This document shows, piece after piece, positions 17,538 to 26,793 of a stretch of DNA of 64,000 nucleotides. Within the stretch, counting starts at the first letter, position 1; each line of letters starts with the position of its first letter. The position numbers and the translations under genes were made by a program. The stretch comes from SIG603 sp964369225 (lineage in GTDB: Bacteria; Bacillota; Clostridia; Oscillospirales; Acutalibacteraceae). The stretch is taken from positions 18,551 to 82,550 of the forward strand of contig CAYJER010000007.1 of NCBI GenBank assembly GCA_964369225.1, read 5' to 3'. Below the pieces are notes generated by a model. That model was given only the letters and a program-made list of their open reading frames with translations. It was not told where the DNA came from and did no database searches.

Positions 17538-18256
17538 TGGATATAAGAGAAGAATTAGTTGCAAAGGCAAAAGTAGTTGGAGTTAAAATTAAAAAAGAAC
17601 AAGCAGATAAATTTCAGAGGTATTATGAGCTTTTGGTTGAATGGAATGAGAGAATAAATCTTACAGCTATAACCGAGCCTGAGGATGTAGTAATTAAACA
17701 TTTTGTTGACAGTTTGTTACTTTTAAAAGCGGTAGAAATAAAGCAAAATGCTAAAATGATAGATGTTGGCACAGGAGCAGGGTTTCCTGCTGTACCAATT
17801 AAAATTATGAGACCAGATATTGATATGACACTATTAGATGGGCTAAATAAAAGATTAAAGTTCTTAAATGTTGTAGGTGAAGAACTTGATCTCAAATTCA
17901 CCACAGTTCATAAGCGTGCAGAAGAAGCTGGAAGAATGAAAGATATGAGAGAAAGCTATGATTATGCGACTGCCCGTGCTGTGGCTAGAATGAATACATT
18001 ATGCGAGTATTGTATTCCTCTAATTAAAATGAAAGGAAAATTTATCGCCATGAAAGGCAAAAATCTTGCGGATGAGCTAGTAGAAGCAAAGAAAGCTATT
18101 TCTGTTTTAGGTTGTCAGCTGAAGGCTGAACTTGATTTTGTTTTGCCAGATGAAGAGCAAAGTGAAAGAAAAATCGCTGTAATTCAAAAATTGCGATTTA
18201 CTCCTAAAGAATTTCCTAGACATGGAAACAAAATTTCAAAAGATCCAATTATATAA
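17537..18256 (+). CDS. rsmG: 16S rRNA (guanine527-N7)-methyltransferase RsmG
   Basis: The 239-aa Rossmann methyltransferase modifies G527 of 16S rRNA (E. coli numbering). Seen: WNERINLTAI near residue 36, the SAM-binding MIDVGTGAGFPAVPIKI, the following acidic residue region TLLDGLNKRLKFL, and RAVARMNTLCEYCIPL. It belongs to the mnmE-mnmG-rsmG group and ends at a strong terminator. Confidence 0.95.
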   Translation: MDIREELVAKAKVVGVKIKKEQADKFQRYYELLVEWNERINLTAITEPEDVVIKHFVDSLLLLKAVEIKQNAKMIDVGTGAGFPAVPIKIMRPDIDMTLLDGLNKRLKFLNVVGEELDLKFTTVHKRAEEAGRMKDMRESYDYATARAVARMNTLCEYCIPLIKMKGKFIAMKGKNLADELVEAKKAISVLGCQLKAELDFVLPDEEQSERKIAVIQKLRFTPKEFPRHGNKISKDPII

Positions 18257-18259
18257 TTG

Positions 18260-18293
18260 AAAAGCACCTCAACTTTTGTTGAGGTGCTTTTCT
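18260..18293. terminator. Rho-independent terminator after rsmG
   Basis: AAAGCACCTCAAC-tttt-GTTGAGGTGCTTT is a perfect 13-bp stem with A and T tracts on either side, positioned after rsmG and before the converging ParB-like gene. It could work in both directions. Confidence 0.85.
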
Positions 18294-18349
18294 TGGGAAA
18301 TGAATAAGGGAATAGAATTCTCGTACGCAGTTTTAGTGCCGAATTTAGC

Positions 18350-19111
18350 CTATTCGGAAGGCTTAGCTATTTCAATACTGCATTTTATGCAGTCGTCATT
18401 GTCATCTTTAATATAATTAACTTCAAATCCAGTTTCTTGCATTTGCTTAATAGTGTTATCAATACTATTAATAAAAAGCCTTATATCTCGTGGAAGAGAT
18501 GTTTTAAATAACTTTGGTTTTTCTGTGATTTTCTTGTATAAAATTATTGTTTGATTATCATTAAGTTTCTCTTTTGATATAAATTCTATAAAGTCTTTTC
18601 TTAAATCATAATTTGCTATTTTAGAACTTACTAGAGCTTGAACTTTAGTTAAGCCTAGTTTAGTTATTAATTTTCTTTCTGTGTCAGAAAAGTTCATTAA
18701 CGTTTGAATTTCTAAAATATTATGCTTTGTAGTTGTCACTAAATGCAGTAAATCTTGAAAACGCATATTATTATTCTTTAGACTATTTTCAATCTCTTGT
18801 ATTTTACTAAAGTAATGTAGTTTTTCATCTTTGATTAATTCAGTCAAAATAATTCGTGTTGCTTCTTCTTCTTCAATATCTGCTATTATTGCGGCAATTG
18901 AAGTTAAACCTAATTGAATGTAAGCATATACGTTATCATTTCCGTAAATAACATAGTACATATTTTCTTTTTGATATACAACAATGGGAGAAATTATTGG
19001 TTTAATTTTTAATAGAGCCAACTTTATTTGGATTTCATTCTTGTTTGCTAATCTTGTAGTCATTATTTTGCTGGTGCTAATTTCAGTTATTCTATAGTTT
19101 TTTTTAATCAT
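18350..19111 (-). CDS. Degenerate ParB/Noc-like protein lacking CTP-binding motifs
   Basis: The 253-aa protein sits where noc is found in Bacillus (between rsmG and parA) but on the opposite strand. Residues 30-110 align by pattern with the ParB N-terminal domain: KPIISPIVVY..YYVIYGNDNVYAYIQLGLTSIAAIIADI, then TELIKDEKLHYFSKIQEIE. The motif GERRWRA of ParB is here GNDNVYA (57-63), ENLQRED is ELIKDEK (91-97), and there is no PRK box. Residues 130-170 resemble the ParB HTH region. I infer a ParB-family paralogue that has probably lost CTP switching; DNA binding may remain. A -10 TATAAT and AGGGG site lie upstream. Confidence 0.65.
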   Translation of the reverse strand: MIKKNYRITEISTSKIMTTRLANKNEIQIKLALLKIKPIISPIVVYQKENMYYVIYGNDNVYAYIQLGLTSIAAIIADIEEEEATRIILTELIKDEKLHYFSKIQEIENSLKNNNMRFQDLLHLVTTTKHNILEIQTLMNFSDTERKLITKLGLTKVQALVSSKIANYDLRKDFIEFISKEKLNDNQTIILYKKITEKPKLFKTSLPRDIRLFINSIDNTIKQMQETGFEVNYIKDDNDDCIKCSIEIAKPSE

Positions 19112-19190
19112 TTATTTCAACCCCTGTCTTTACACATATTATATCACTTTAATAATAAAAATATTGCTGTAATATGTCGTTAAACTAAAA

Positions 19191-19206
19191 TGTTTCATGT
19201 GAAACA
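19191..19206. promoter_or_regulatory. Near-consensus parS between the ParB-like gene and parA
   Basis: TGTTTCATGTGAAACA differs from consensus parS at one base (C to T). It lies in the divergent intergenic region, 77 bp before parA, where bound ParB or the ParB-like protein could affect both promoters. Confidence 0.8.
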
Positions 19207-19282
19207 TTTTAAATTTTTTCTTTAAAAGTCTTCCAAAAAAACAATTTATGTGTTAGAATATAAATAGTAAAGGAGTGATACG

Positions 19283-20047
19283 GTGGCGAAAATTATTTCA
19301 ATAGCTAATCAAAAAGGCGGAGTAGGAAAAACTACTACAGCCGTGAATTTAGCAGCAGCACTTAGCAAAAAAGGTAAAACGGTTTTGTTAATAGATAGCG
19401 ACCCACAAGGAAACAGTTCGAGCGGAGTAGGTGTTGATAGAAGAGATGCCGAAATATCAGTATATGACATTTTGCTAGGCGGAGAAAAGTGTGAAACCGC
19501 AACAATTATTACTGAGTTTGAAAATTTAAGTATTATACCATCTCATATGGATTTAGCTGCAGCTGAAATCGAATTAGCTGCGAAAAATAATAGAGAAAAT
19601 GTTCTAAAAGAAGCGATTGCAAGCATAAGAGGAAACTATGATTACATAATTATAGATTGTCCTCCATCTTTAGGACTTATTACTACCAATGCATTAAACG
19701 CCAGTGACACAGTGCTAATTCCTGTTCAATGCGAATACTATGCACTTGAGGGGTTGTCTCAACTTATGAATAGTGTTAGACGTGTAAAAAGAAATTTTAA
19801 TGAAAACCTAGAACTTGAGGGCATATTACTAACAATGTATGACGGTAGACTTAATCTAACTCAGCAAGTAGTCAAAGAAGTTAAAAAATTCTTTCCTAAA
19901 AAAGTATTTTCCACTGTTATTCCTCGTAGCGTGAGAGTGTCTGAGGCACCGAGCTTTGGAAAACCAGTCATATATTATGACAAGTCAAATAAAGGATCGG
20001 ATGCATACATGAAACTTGCAGATGAAATAATAAAAAATGATAAATAA
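19283..20047 (+). CDS. parA: Chromosome-partitioning ATPase ParA (Soj)
   Basis: The 254-aa deviant Walker ATPase starts at GTG after AAAGGAGTG. Seen: KGGVGKTTTAVNLAAAL (residues 10-26, with the signature lysine), LIDSDPQGNSSSG (Walker A'), YIIIDCPPSLGLITTNAL (Walker B) and the C-terminal VRVSEAPSFGKPVI. It works with ParB-parS in origin segregation and, in relatives, in DnaA control. The length matches the short chromosomal Soj type, without an N-terminal HTH. parB follows at 24 bp. Confidence 0.96.
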   Translation: MAKIISIANQKGGVGKTTTAVNLAAALSKKGKTVLLIDSDPQGNSSSGVGVDRRDAEISVYDILLGGEKCETATIITEFENLSIIPSHMDLAAAEIELAAKNNRENVLKEAIASIRGNYDYIIIDCPPSLGLITTNALNASDTVLIPVQCEYYALEGLSQLMNSVRRVKRNFNENLELEGILLTMYDGRLNLTQQVVKEVKKFFPKKVFSTVIPRSVRVSEAPSFGKPVIYYDKSNKGSDAYMKLADEIIKNDK

Positions 20048-20071
20048 GCTAAAAAGCAGAAAGGACAAAGT

Positions 20072-20926
20072 ATGATTAACAAAAAAAACAGCTTAGGAAA
20101 AGGCTTAGATTTGATATTTAGAGATAACACAGAAGACACTTCTGAGGGAACAACTCTAAAATTAAAAGACATTGAGCCAAATAGAGAACAGCCAAGAAAA
20201 GAATTTGACCCTGAAGCGCTAAGAGAACTAGCAGAGTCAATATCTAAGCACGGGGTAATCCAACCAATATTGGTTAGACCCATGCTTTCTGGAATGTATG
20301 AAATTGTAGCTGGTGAACGCAGATGGAGAGCTGCAAGAATGGCTGGTCTTCGAGAAATTCCAGTATTAATACGTGATATGACAGATTCAGAGCAAATGCA
20401 GATAGCTCTAATTGAAAATCTGCAAAGAGAAGATTTAAATCCATTAGAAGAAGCACATGGTTATCAGAATTTAATAGATGAACATGGGTTTACACAAGAA
20501 GAACTATCTCATGTGATAGGTAAATCTAGACCAGCAATAGCAAATGCACTAAGATTACTAGGGTTGCCTATAGAAATAGCGGAAATGCTTAAAAATGGAG
20601 AGATGAGCCCAGGTCATGCCAGAACATTGCTAGGGTTTAAAGATGAAGAGGCAATGCTACAAGCAGCAAAATTAGTTATAGATAAAGGTTTGTCTGTACG
20701 TCAGCTAGAGGTGCTACAAAAAGAGAGGAATAAAGAAAGCGTTGTAGAAGCGCCTAAAGAGAAAAAACGAATTCAATATTATGTTGAGGCTGAATTAGCA
20801 CTAGAGACTAGTCTAGGGAGAAAAATTAAAGTTGATGGTACTAAGAAAAAAGGCGTTCTACAAATTGAATTTTATGGTGAAGACGATCTTAAGAATTTAT
20901 TAGAGGGTCTAAAGTATAATGACTGA
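20072..20926 (+). CDS. parB: Chromosome-partitioning protein ParB (Spo0J)
   Basis: The 284-aa CTP-dependent DNA clamp binds parS. All motifs are intact: an N-terminal ParA-stimulating LGKGLDLIF (8-16), PRKEF (41-45), GERRWRAARMAG (81-92), ENLQRED (115-121), an HTH (EELSHVIGKSRPAIANALRLL), and a C-terminal dimerisation region. It is the functional contrast to the degenerate paralogue at 18350-19111. Translation starts at the ATG after AGAAAGGAC. Confidence 0.96.
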   Translation: MINKKNSLGKGLDLIFRDNTEDTSEGTTLKLKDIEPNREQPRKEFDPEALRELAESISKHGVIQPILVRPMLSGMYEIVAGERRWRAARMAGLREIPVLIRDMTDSEQMQIALIENLQREDLNPLEEAHGYQNLIDEHGFTQEELSHVIGKSRPAIANALRLLGLPIEIAEMLKNGEMSPGHARTLLGFKDEEAMLQAAKLVIDKGLSVRQLEVLQKERNKESVVEAPKEKKRIQYYVEAELALETSLGRKIKVDGTKKKGVLQIEFYGEDDLKNLLEGLKYND

Positions 20927-20951
20927 TTAGATTTTGTAAGAATGTCAATAC

Positions 20952-21533
20952 TTATTTATGTTCATCTAAAGTTAGACTATACAGTGGTAAAATGTTTTTA
21001 GTAAAGTATTCAACAGCGGGTATGTTGAAATGTTGAATTTTTTCTAATGTAGAGGTTTCAGCTTTAATAAACTCAATATTTCCACTATTTTTCTCTTCGA
21101 TACATTTGATATATGCAGATATTTTATCTGCTGCTTCAATATATGGAAGGTATTTTATATTTTCATCTGAACTTAAGCTGAAAATATCGTTATAATCTGC
21201 CTGTAAATATTCAGGCAAGAAAGAAATTAAAGTCGATACAGCATGTTTTTCAATTTCTTTATAAGCTGTACTAATATTTTTATTGTGGTACTTAATAGGA
21301 GTTGGAAGATCTCCAGTTATAATTTCGCTACAATCGTGATACATGGCAAGGACGACAGCATGTTCTGGATTTAAGTTTTCGCCAAATTGTCTATTAGCAA
21401 TTAAGACTAAGGCGTGGACAATGTAGGCAGTCTCGAGACTGTGTTCACAAAGATTTTCATTTCTTGTATTACGCATAAGCCCCCAGCGGTTTATATATTT
21501 CATGCGTGAAAGCATAGGATAAAAAGTGTACAT
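20952..21533 (-). CDS. yfbR: HD-domain 5'-deoxynucleotidase, YfbR family
   Basis: The 193-aa protein matches YfbR: RMKYINRWGLMRNTRNENLCEHSLETA, the HD pair MYHDCSEIITGDLPTP, and the distant Asp in EAADKISAYIKC. YfbR dephosphorylates deoxyribonucleoside 5'-monophosphates. It is a single gene convergent with parB, with 25 bp between the stops. Confidence 0.9.
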   Translation of the reverse strand: MYTFYPMLSRMKYINRWGLMRNTRNENLCEHSLETAYIVHALVLIANRQFGENLNPEHAVVLAMYHDCSEIITGDLPTPIKYHNKNISTAYKEIEKHAVSTLISFLPEYLQADYNDIFSLSSDENIKYLPYIEAADKISAYIKCIEEKNSGNIEFIKAETSTLEKIQHFNIPAVEYFTKNILPLYSLTLDEHK

Positions 21534-21640
21534 GTTAGTTCTCCTTAAAATAGTATAGTCTAATTATATATAGATAAGCAACTTTTTTCAATAGAATAAT
21601 TGTTAAAATATAATCCCTAATAAGGGGGAAAGAGGAATTA

Positions 21641-24079
21641 ATGACAGATGTAAGGCAGAAAAGTCCGTTCAAACGAAATTATTATATGAAAGCATTTATG
21701 TTTGGGTTGGCTTTATCATTTTTAGTTTTTATTCCCTTCATAATTAAAGATGGAGGTAGGTTTCTTTTCTATGGAGACTTCAATGTCCAACAAGTTCCAT
21801 TTTACACGCTGGCACACGAAGCTGTTACAAGCGGTTCGATAGGATGGAATCACTTGACAGATTTAGGAGTAAACTTTATAGGTTCATATACTTTTTATTT
21901 GTTAGGAAGCCCGTTTTTTTGGTTGACGATACCGTTCCCTAATGAATTTTTGCAGTTTTTAATGGGACCACTATTAATGCTTAAATTTGCTTGTGCTAGC
22001 TTAGCCGCATACACATACCTTCAAAGGTATGTAAAAAATAAAGATATCGCAATATTAGGCGGAATACTTTACGCATTTTCAGGTTTTTCAATATATAATG
22101 TATTCTTTAATCATTTTCATGAATCTATGATTATTTTTCCATTATTACTTGCAGCAATAGATCAATATTTTGTCACAAAACGTAGAGGCGTTTTTGCAAT
22201 ATGCGTTGCGTTATCATGTTTGTTTAATTATTATTTCTTTGTAGGGCAAGTAATATTCTGCTTTATTTATTTTATGATAAAAGTAGTAATGGGATTTGCA
22301 AAAATAGACCTTAGAGATTTTGCATTATTAGCACTAGAAGCAGTTATAGGACTTGCGATGTCGGCAGTACTCTTGTTGCCGGCAGTATTATCAACACTAC
22401 AGAATGATAGAGTTGATAATATTATTTCAGGTTGGAGCGCCCTTTTATATAATGATAATCAAAGATATGTGCATATAATACAATCAATGTTTTTCCCGCC
22501 TGACCTACCAGCAAGACCTAATTTTACGCCAGATTCTAATGCAAAGTGGGCATCTTTAGGAGCGTGGTTACCTTTATTTGGAATGACAGGTGTAATCGCA
22601 TGGTTACAGCAAAGAAGAAAACACTGGTTAAAAAGAGTTCTAGGAATATTATTTGCATGTGCTTTAATTCCTATATTAAATTCATCGTTCCAACTATTTA
22701 ACTCAGCGTATTATGCAAGATGGTATTATATGTTAACTTTAATGTTTGCATTGGCAACAGTGATGAGCCTTGAGTCAAAACGAGTTGACTTTAAAAGAGC
22801 TATTAAGTTTTCATCTTATGTAGTTGTAATAGTTGTTGCAGCCATTGGATTTATGACATATACAGAAACGAATGACGGTGTAACAGAAACTCATATGGGT
22901 TTAATGGACTACCCAACTAGATTTTGGGCATATGCAGCCATATCGCTGATATCTCTTGCGTGTCTTGTTTATATATTTAGGTTTGCAGATAAAGAAAAAA
23001 TAGTTAAAAACTCTATAATATTTACATCTGTAACCGCAGTGATTTATTCGATGTTCTTCTTGGCAATAGGTAAGACGCAATCGACAGACCCATACACACA
23101 TATAATTCCGTATGCTTTAAATGCTGGCGAAGACATTAACCTAGAAGAAATTGATAATTCTCGCTCAGACTTCTATGAATCAATGGATAACTCGGCGATG
23201 TTCTGGCAGGTACCAACAATACAAACTTTCCATAGTATAGTTCCTGGTTCTGTAATGGATTTCTATGACTATATTGGAGTTCAAAGAGGAGTAGCAAGCA
23301 GACCTGAAACCAGTCACTATGCTTTAAGAGGCATTGTTTCGGTAAAATGGTTGTTTGATGACGATGATGACAGTAACTACTTTGGTACTCAAACCTATGA
23401 TCAACCTGAGATTGAAGGATTCACTTACTATGGAAATGCCAATGGCTTTGATATATGGGAAAATGATTATTATATTCCTATGGGATTTAGCTATGACAGC
23501 TATATTCTTAAGAGTGAAACAGACAAATACTCTCAGTCAAACAGAGAATCTGTTATGCTTGCAGCTTTAATAATTAATGATGAAGATGAAGCTTTAGTAT
23601 CGAACTATCTAACTAAATATGAAGGTGATAATTCACTTAATGTTGAGGACTATTTTGAAAATGCCACCGAAAGAGCAAAGAGTGCATGTAGTTTCTTTGA
23701 ATACACAAATACAGGATTTAATGCTTTATATAATAGTTCAAAAGAGGACATAGTATTTTTCTCTGTTCCATATGAAGATGGTTGGACAGCTTATGTAAAT
23801 GGTAAAGAGACAGAAATAATTAAATCTAATATCGGGTTTATGTCTGTAGTAGTTCCTAGCGGAAACGACATAAGAATAGAATTTAGATATGAAACTCCGG
23901 GTCTTGCACTTGGAATACTAATAACAATTTCGGCATCAATACTACTTGTAGTATATATTTTTATAGCAAAGAAACTAAAAATCGATGTAAAAAAAGAAAA
24001 AATAATTGCCAAAAGGAAACTGGGAAGTTTCAAAGAATATTGTAAGAAAATGAATATTATTATACCAGAGAAAGGATGA
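21641..24079 (+). CDS. YfhO-family multispanning membrane protein (GT-C type)
   Basis: The 812-aa protein has about a dozen hydrophobic segments between residues 18 and 475, followed by a soluble extracellular region of about 250 residues and a last transmembrane segment near 757-777. The N-terminal luminal motif GDFNVQQVPFY after the first segment and the VPYEDGWTAYVNGKETEI segment near the C-terminus are typical of YfhO (Pfam YfhO). YfhO proteins are thought to glycosylate lipoteichoic acid or other envelope polymers using a lipid-linked sugar. The GT2 gene 6 bp downstream is the expected source of that donor. Confidence 0.88.
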   Translation: MTDVRQKSPFKRNYYMKAFMFGLALSFLVFIPFIIKDGGRFLFYGDFNVQQVPFYTLAHEAVTSGSIGWNHLTDLGVNFIGSYTFYLLGSPFFWLTIPFPNEFLQFLMGPLLMLKFACASLAAYTYLQRYVKNKDIAILGGILYAFSGFSIYNVFFNHFHESMIIFPLLLAAIDQYFVTKRRGVFAICVALSCLFNYYFFVGQVIFCFIYFMIKVVMGFAKIDLRDFALLALEAVIGLAMSAVLLLPAVLSTLQNDRVDNIISGWSALLYNDNQRYVHIIQSMFFPPDLPARPNFTPDSNAKWASLGAWLPLFGMTGVIAWLQQRRKHWLKRVLGILFACALIPILNSSFQLFNSAYYARWYYMLTLMFALATVMSLESKRVDFKRAIKFSSYVVVIVVAAIGFMTYTETNDGVTETHMGLMDYPTRFWAYAAISLISLACLVYIFRFADKEKIVKNSIIFTSVTAVIYSMFFLAIGKTQSTDPYTHIIPYALNAGEDINLEEIDNSRSDFYESMDNSAMFWQVPTIQTFHSIVPGSVMDFYDYIGVQRGVASRPETSHYALRGIVSVKWLFDDDDDSNYFGTQTYDQPEIEGFTYYGNANGFDIWENDYYIPMGFSYDSYILKSETDKYSQSNRESVMLAALIINDEDEALVSNYLTKYEGDNSLNVEDYFENATERAKSACSFFEYTNTGFNALYNSSKEDIVFFSVPYEDGWTAYVNGKETEIIKSNIGFMSVVVPSGNDIRIEFRYETPGLALGILITISASILLVVYIFIAKKLKIDVKKEKIIAKRKLGSFKEYCKKMNIIIPEKG

Positions 24080-24085
24080 TAAAAA

Positions 24086-25057
24086 ATGAATACTGTATAT
24101 TTTGTTGTGCCATGCTATAATGAAGAGGAAGTCATAAACGAAACAGCTAAAAGACTTGATGATAAAATCACAAGGATGAGAGAAAAAGGTCTGATTAATG
24201 GAGACAGCAGGGTAATGTTTGTTGATGACGGAAGTAAAGACAAAACTTGGGAAATGATCTGCGACCTGATGAAGCAGTATCCTGTAATTCAAGGCTTGAA
24301 ATTAGCTCATAATAGAGGGCATCAAAACGCTTTACTATCTGGATTGATGACAGCTAAAGATTATGCGGATTGCGTTATAAGCCTAGACGCTGACTTACAA
24401 GACGATATTGAGGTTCTTGATGAGTTTGTAGAAAAATATCAAGAGGGTTGTGAAGTGGTTTACGGCGTTAGAAAAGAAAGAGAAAAAGATACTTTCTTTA
24501 AAAAGCACACAGCTCAAGGCTTTTATAAAGTTATGAAAATTTTGGGCACTGATGTGGTTTACAATCATGCAGATTATAGATTAATGGGTAAAAGAGCACT
24601 TGAAGGATTGGCTGAATACAAGGAAGTAAACCTATTCTTAAGAGGTATAGTTCCGCTAATTGGATACAAGACTGACTATGTTTATTACACAAGAAACGAA
24701 AGATTTGCAGGTGAGTCTAAATATCCATTTAAGAAAATGCTTGAGTTTGCTATAAGTGGTATTACTTCATTCAGCGTTAAGCCTTTAAACTTTATTTCGT
24801 ATATAGGAATTTTAATTTCGTTCCTAAGTGTTTTAGGTTTACTTTACGCTTTCATATCATACTTTACAGATAATGCAGTGAGTGGTTGGACTGCAACAAT
24901 TGCCTCAATTTGGTTACTTGGTGGACTTCAAATGTTCTGCTTAGGGGTTGTAGGAGCATACATAGGTAAAATTTACAGTGAAGTAAAGGCAAGACCTAGA
25001 TTTAGAGTAGAAAATCATGTAAGAATTGAAGACCAAGAAAACGATTTAGGAGAGTAA
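24086..25057 (+). CDS. Glycosyltransferase family 2, polyprenyl-phosphate sugar synthase type
   Basis: The 323-aa protein has an N-terminal GT-A domain (VPCYNEEEVI, VDDGSKDKTWE, LAHNRGHQNALLSGL, SLDADLQDD with the DxD at about 97-99) and two C-terminal transmembrane segments at about 235-257 and 268-290. This is the layout of DPM1/GtrB enzymes, which load a sugar onto undecaprenyl phosphate. Its adjacency to YfhO suggests a two-gene wall-polymer glycosylation unit; the sugar is unknown. Confidence 0.9.
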   Translation: MNTVYFVVPCYNEEEVINETAKRLDDKITRMREKGLINGDSRVMFVDDGSKDKTWEMICDLMKQYPVIQGLKLAHNRGHQNALLSGLMTAKDYADCVISLDADLQDDIEVLDEFVEKYQEGCEVVYGVRKEREKDTFFKKHTAQGFYKVMKILGTDVVYNHADYRLMGKRALEGLAEYKEVNLFLRGIVPLIGYKTDYVYYTRNERFAGESKYPFKKMLEFAISGITSFSVKPLNFISYIGILISFLSVLGLLYAFISYFTDNAVSGWTATIASIWLLGGLQMFCLGVVGAYIGKIYSEVKARPRFRVENHVRIEDQENDLGE

Positions 25058-25061
25058 TAAA

Positions 25062-25358
25062 ATGGTAAAACACGTTGTATTTTATAGATTAAAAGACTAT
25101 TCAAAAGAGAATTGTGAAGCTTTAATTGCTAAGTTTGAATCAATGAGAGGCGTTATTCCTCAAGCAAAAGAGGTCAACGCATATGCAGACTACTTGCGTT
25201 CAGAGCGTTCATTTGATGTAATGCTCGAGGTGATTTTAGACTCACCTAAAGACTTAGAGGACTACCAAGTTAATACCTATCATAAAGATGATGTTAAGCC
25301 ATATGTGCAATCAATAGTTTCGCAAAGTGTTTCTGTTGATACTGAGTATGAGGTGTAA
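25062..25358 (+). CDS. Dabb-family (stress-responsive A/B barrel) protein
   Basis: The 98-aa ferredoxin-like dimeric barrel protein starts MVKHVVFYRLKDYSKENCEA and ends with YQVNTYHKDDVKPYVQSIV, the usual Dabb pattern (KHVVFFKLK at the start, then YxxHPxHxxV). Function in the family is not settled. It lies 4 bp after the GT2 gene and ends 1 bp before the sulfatase ATG. Confidence 0.87.
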   Translation: MVKHVVFYRLKDYSKENCEALIAKFESMRGVIPQAKEVNAYADYLRSERSFDVMLEVILDSPKDLEDYQVNTYHKDDVKPYVQSIVSQSVSVDTEYEV

Positions 25359-25359
25359 G

Positions 25360-26778
25360 ATGAAAAAACCAAATATATTATTCTTTTTTACGGATGATCA
25401 ACGTTTTGATACAATAAATGCTATGGGTAATAAGGAGATTATTACCCCCAACATGGATAAGTTTGTGGAAGAAAGTGTAGCCTTTTCAAGAGGGCATATA
25501 ATGGGCGGAACTTGTGGTGCGGTATGTATGCCAAGCCGTGCAATGCTTCAAACTGGTAGAGAGTTATTCTCGCTAGAAGGTGCGGGCAGAACTAACGGAA
25601 GAACTCTTCCTAAAGAGCATACAACCATGCCAGAATGCTTAAGAAATAACGGCTACTACACACATCATATAGGAAAGTGGCATCAAGATAAAGACTCGTT
25701 TATGAGATCGTATGACAATGCAGACAGAATATTTGCATTCCACACTAATGGGCAATGGTATGGTAACCAAGGTGGACATTATAACCCTTGTTTGCTTGAT
25801 TTCGACCCAACAGGTGTATATGACAATGAGCTTATGTATCATTTAGATGAAAACCATCAGAGAATACCTGTTAAATACGGAACAGGAAAGGTTCATTCAA
25901 CAGACATATTCTGCGATGCAGCGGTAGACTTTATCGAAGGATATGAAAGAGAAGAACCATTTTATCTATATCTATCTTTGGTAGCACCGCACGATCCACG
26001 CACTCCTCCACCAGAGTTTGAAGAGATGTACAACACACAAACGGTCTCAACACCAGAGAATTTTATGCCTGTACACCCATTCGACAACGGAGACCTACAT
26101 ATAAGAGACGAAGTTTTAGAGTTCTTTCCTCGTACTCCACAGGCAATAAGAAGACATATTGCCGAGTACTATGGCATGATTTCGCATGTAGATAGCAGAT
26201 TTGGCGATGTGATTAAGGCTTTAAAAGACAAAGGAATATACGACGACACTATAATTGTGTTTGCAGGAGATAACGGACTTGCGTTAGGTCAACACGGTCT
26301 TATGGGCAAGCAAAGTGTCTATGAACATAGCATTAGAGTTCCGTTGATATTTAAGCCTGTTGGCGATTTTGAGCCGAAGAAGAGCGATGCTTACACATAT
26401 CTGCTTGATATATTCCCAACTTTATGTGACATGATAGATGTTGAGATACCTGAAAGCGTTCAAGGCATTAGCCTTGCAGATGTTATTAACTCAAAGAAAG
26501 AGTCTATTCGTGACGAAATTTTCGCAGCCTATAGAAATACACAACGTTGCTACAAAAATAATGAGTTTAAGCTTATTGAGTATTTTGTAAAAGGTGAGAG
26601 ACATACTCAATTATTTGACATTGTAAACGATGAAAAAGAGATTAATAATTTGGCAGAAAACAAAGAGTATGCGGATATTCTTGAGAAAATGAGAGATAAA
26701 TTAAAAGAGACACAAGTTAAAGTTAAAGATCCACTAGTCAGCCTGCCTAGAGAGATACTAGAACTAGATGTCTGGTAA
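25360..26778 (+). CDS. Sulfatase (type I, Cys-type formylglycine site)
   Basis: The 472-aa alkaline-phosphatase-fold hydrolase begins KKPNILFFFTDDQRFD, with metal-binding DD at 12-13. The activation motif CMPSR (C56-x-P-S-R60) predicts a formylglycine made from Cys. Also seen: GKWHQDK, the metal-site DNG (AGDNGLALGQHGLMGKQ) and VPLIF. The ATG at 25360 overlaps no gene and has GAGGTG five bases upstream; the in-frame ATG at 25327 lies inside the Dabb gene. It lacks a signal peptide, so a cytoplasmic substrate such as imported sulfated sugars is likely. No dedicated formylglycine-generating enzyme is obvious in the window. Confidence 0.9.
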   Translation: MKKPNILFFFTDDQRFDTINAMGNKEIITPNMDKFVEESVAFSRGHIMGGTCGAVCMPSRAMLQTGRELFSLEGAGRTNGRTLPKEHTTMPECLRNNGYYTHHIGKWHQDKDSFMRSYDNADRIFAFHTNGQWYGNQGGHYNPCLLDFDPTGVYDNELMYHLDENHQRIPVKYGTGKVHSTDIFCDAAVDFIEGYEREEPFYLYLSLVAPHDPRTPPPEFEEMYNTQTVSTPENFMPVHPFDNGDLHIRDEVLEFFPRTPQAIRRHIAEYYGMISHVDSRFGDVIKALKDKGIYDDTIIVFAGDNGLALGQHGLMGKQSVYEHSIRVPLIFKPVGDFEPKKSDAYTYLLDIFPTLCDMIDVEIPESVQGISLADVINSKKESIRDEIFAAYRNTQRCYKNNEFKLIEYFVKGERHTQLFDIVNDEKEINNLAENKEYADILEKMRDKLKETQVKVKDPLVSLPREILELDVW

Positions 26779-26793
26779 AGTGAAGAGAGAGAA

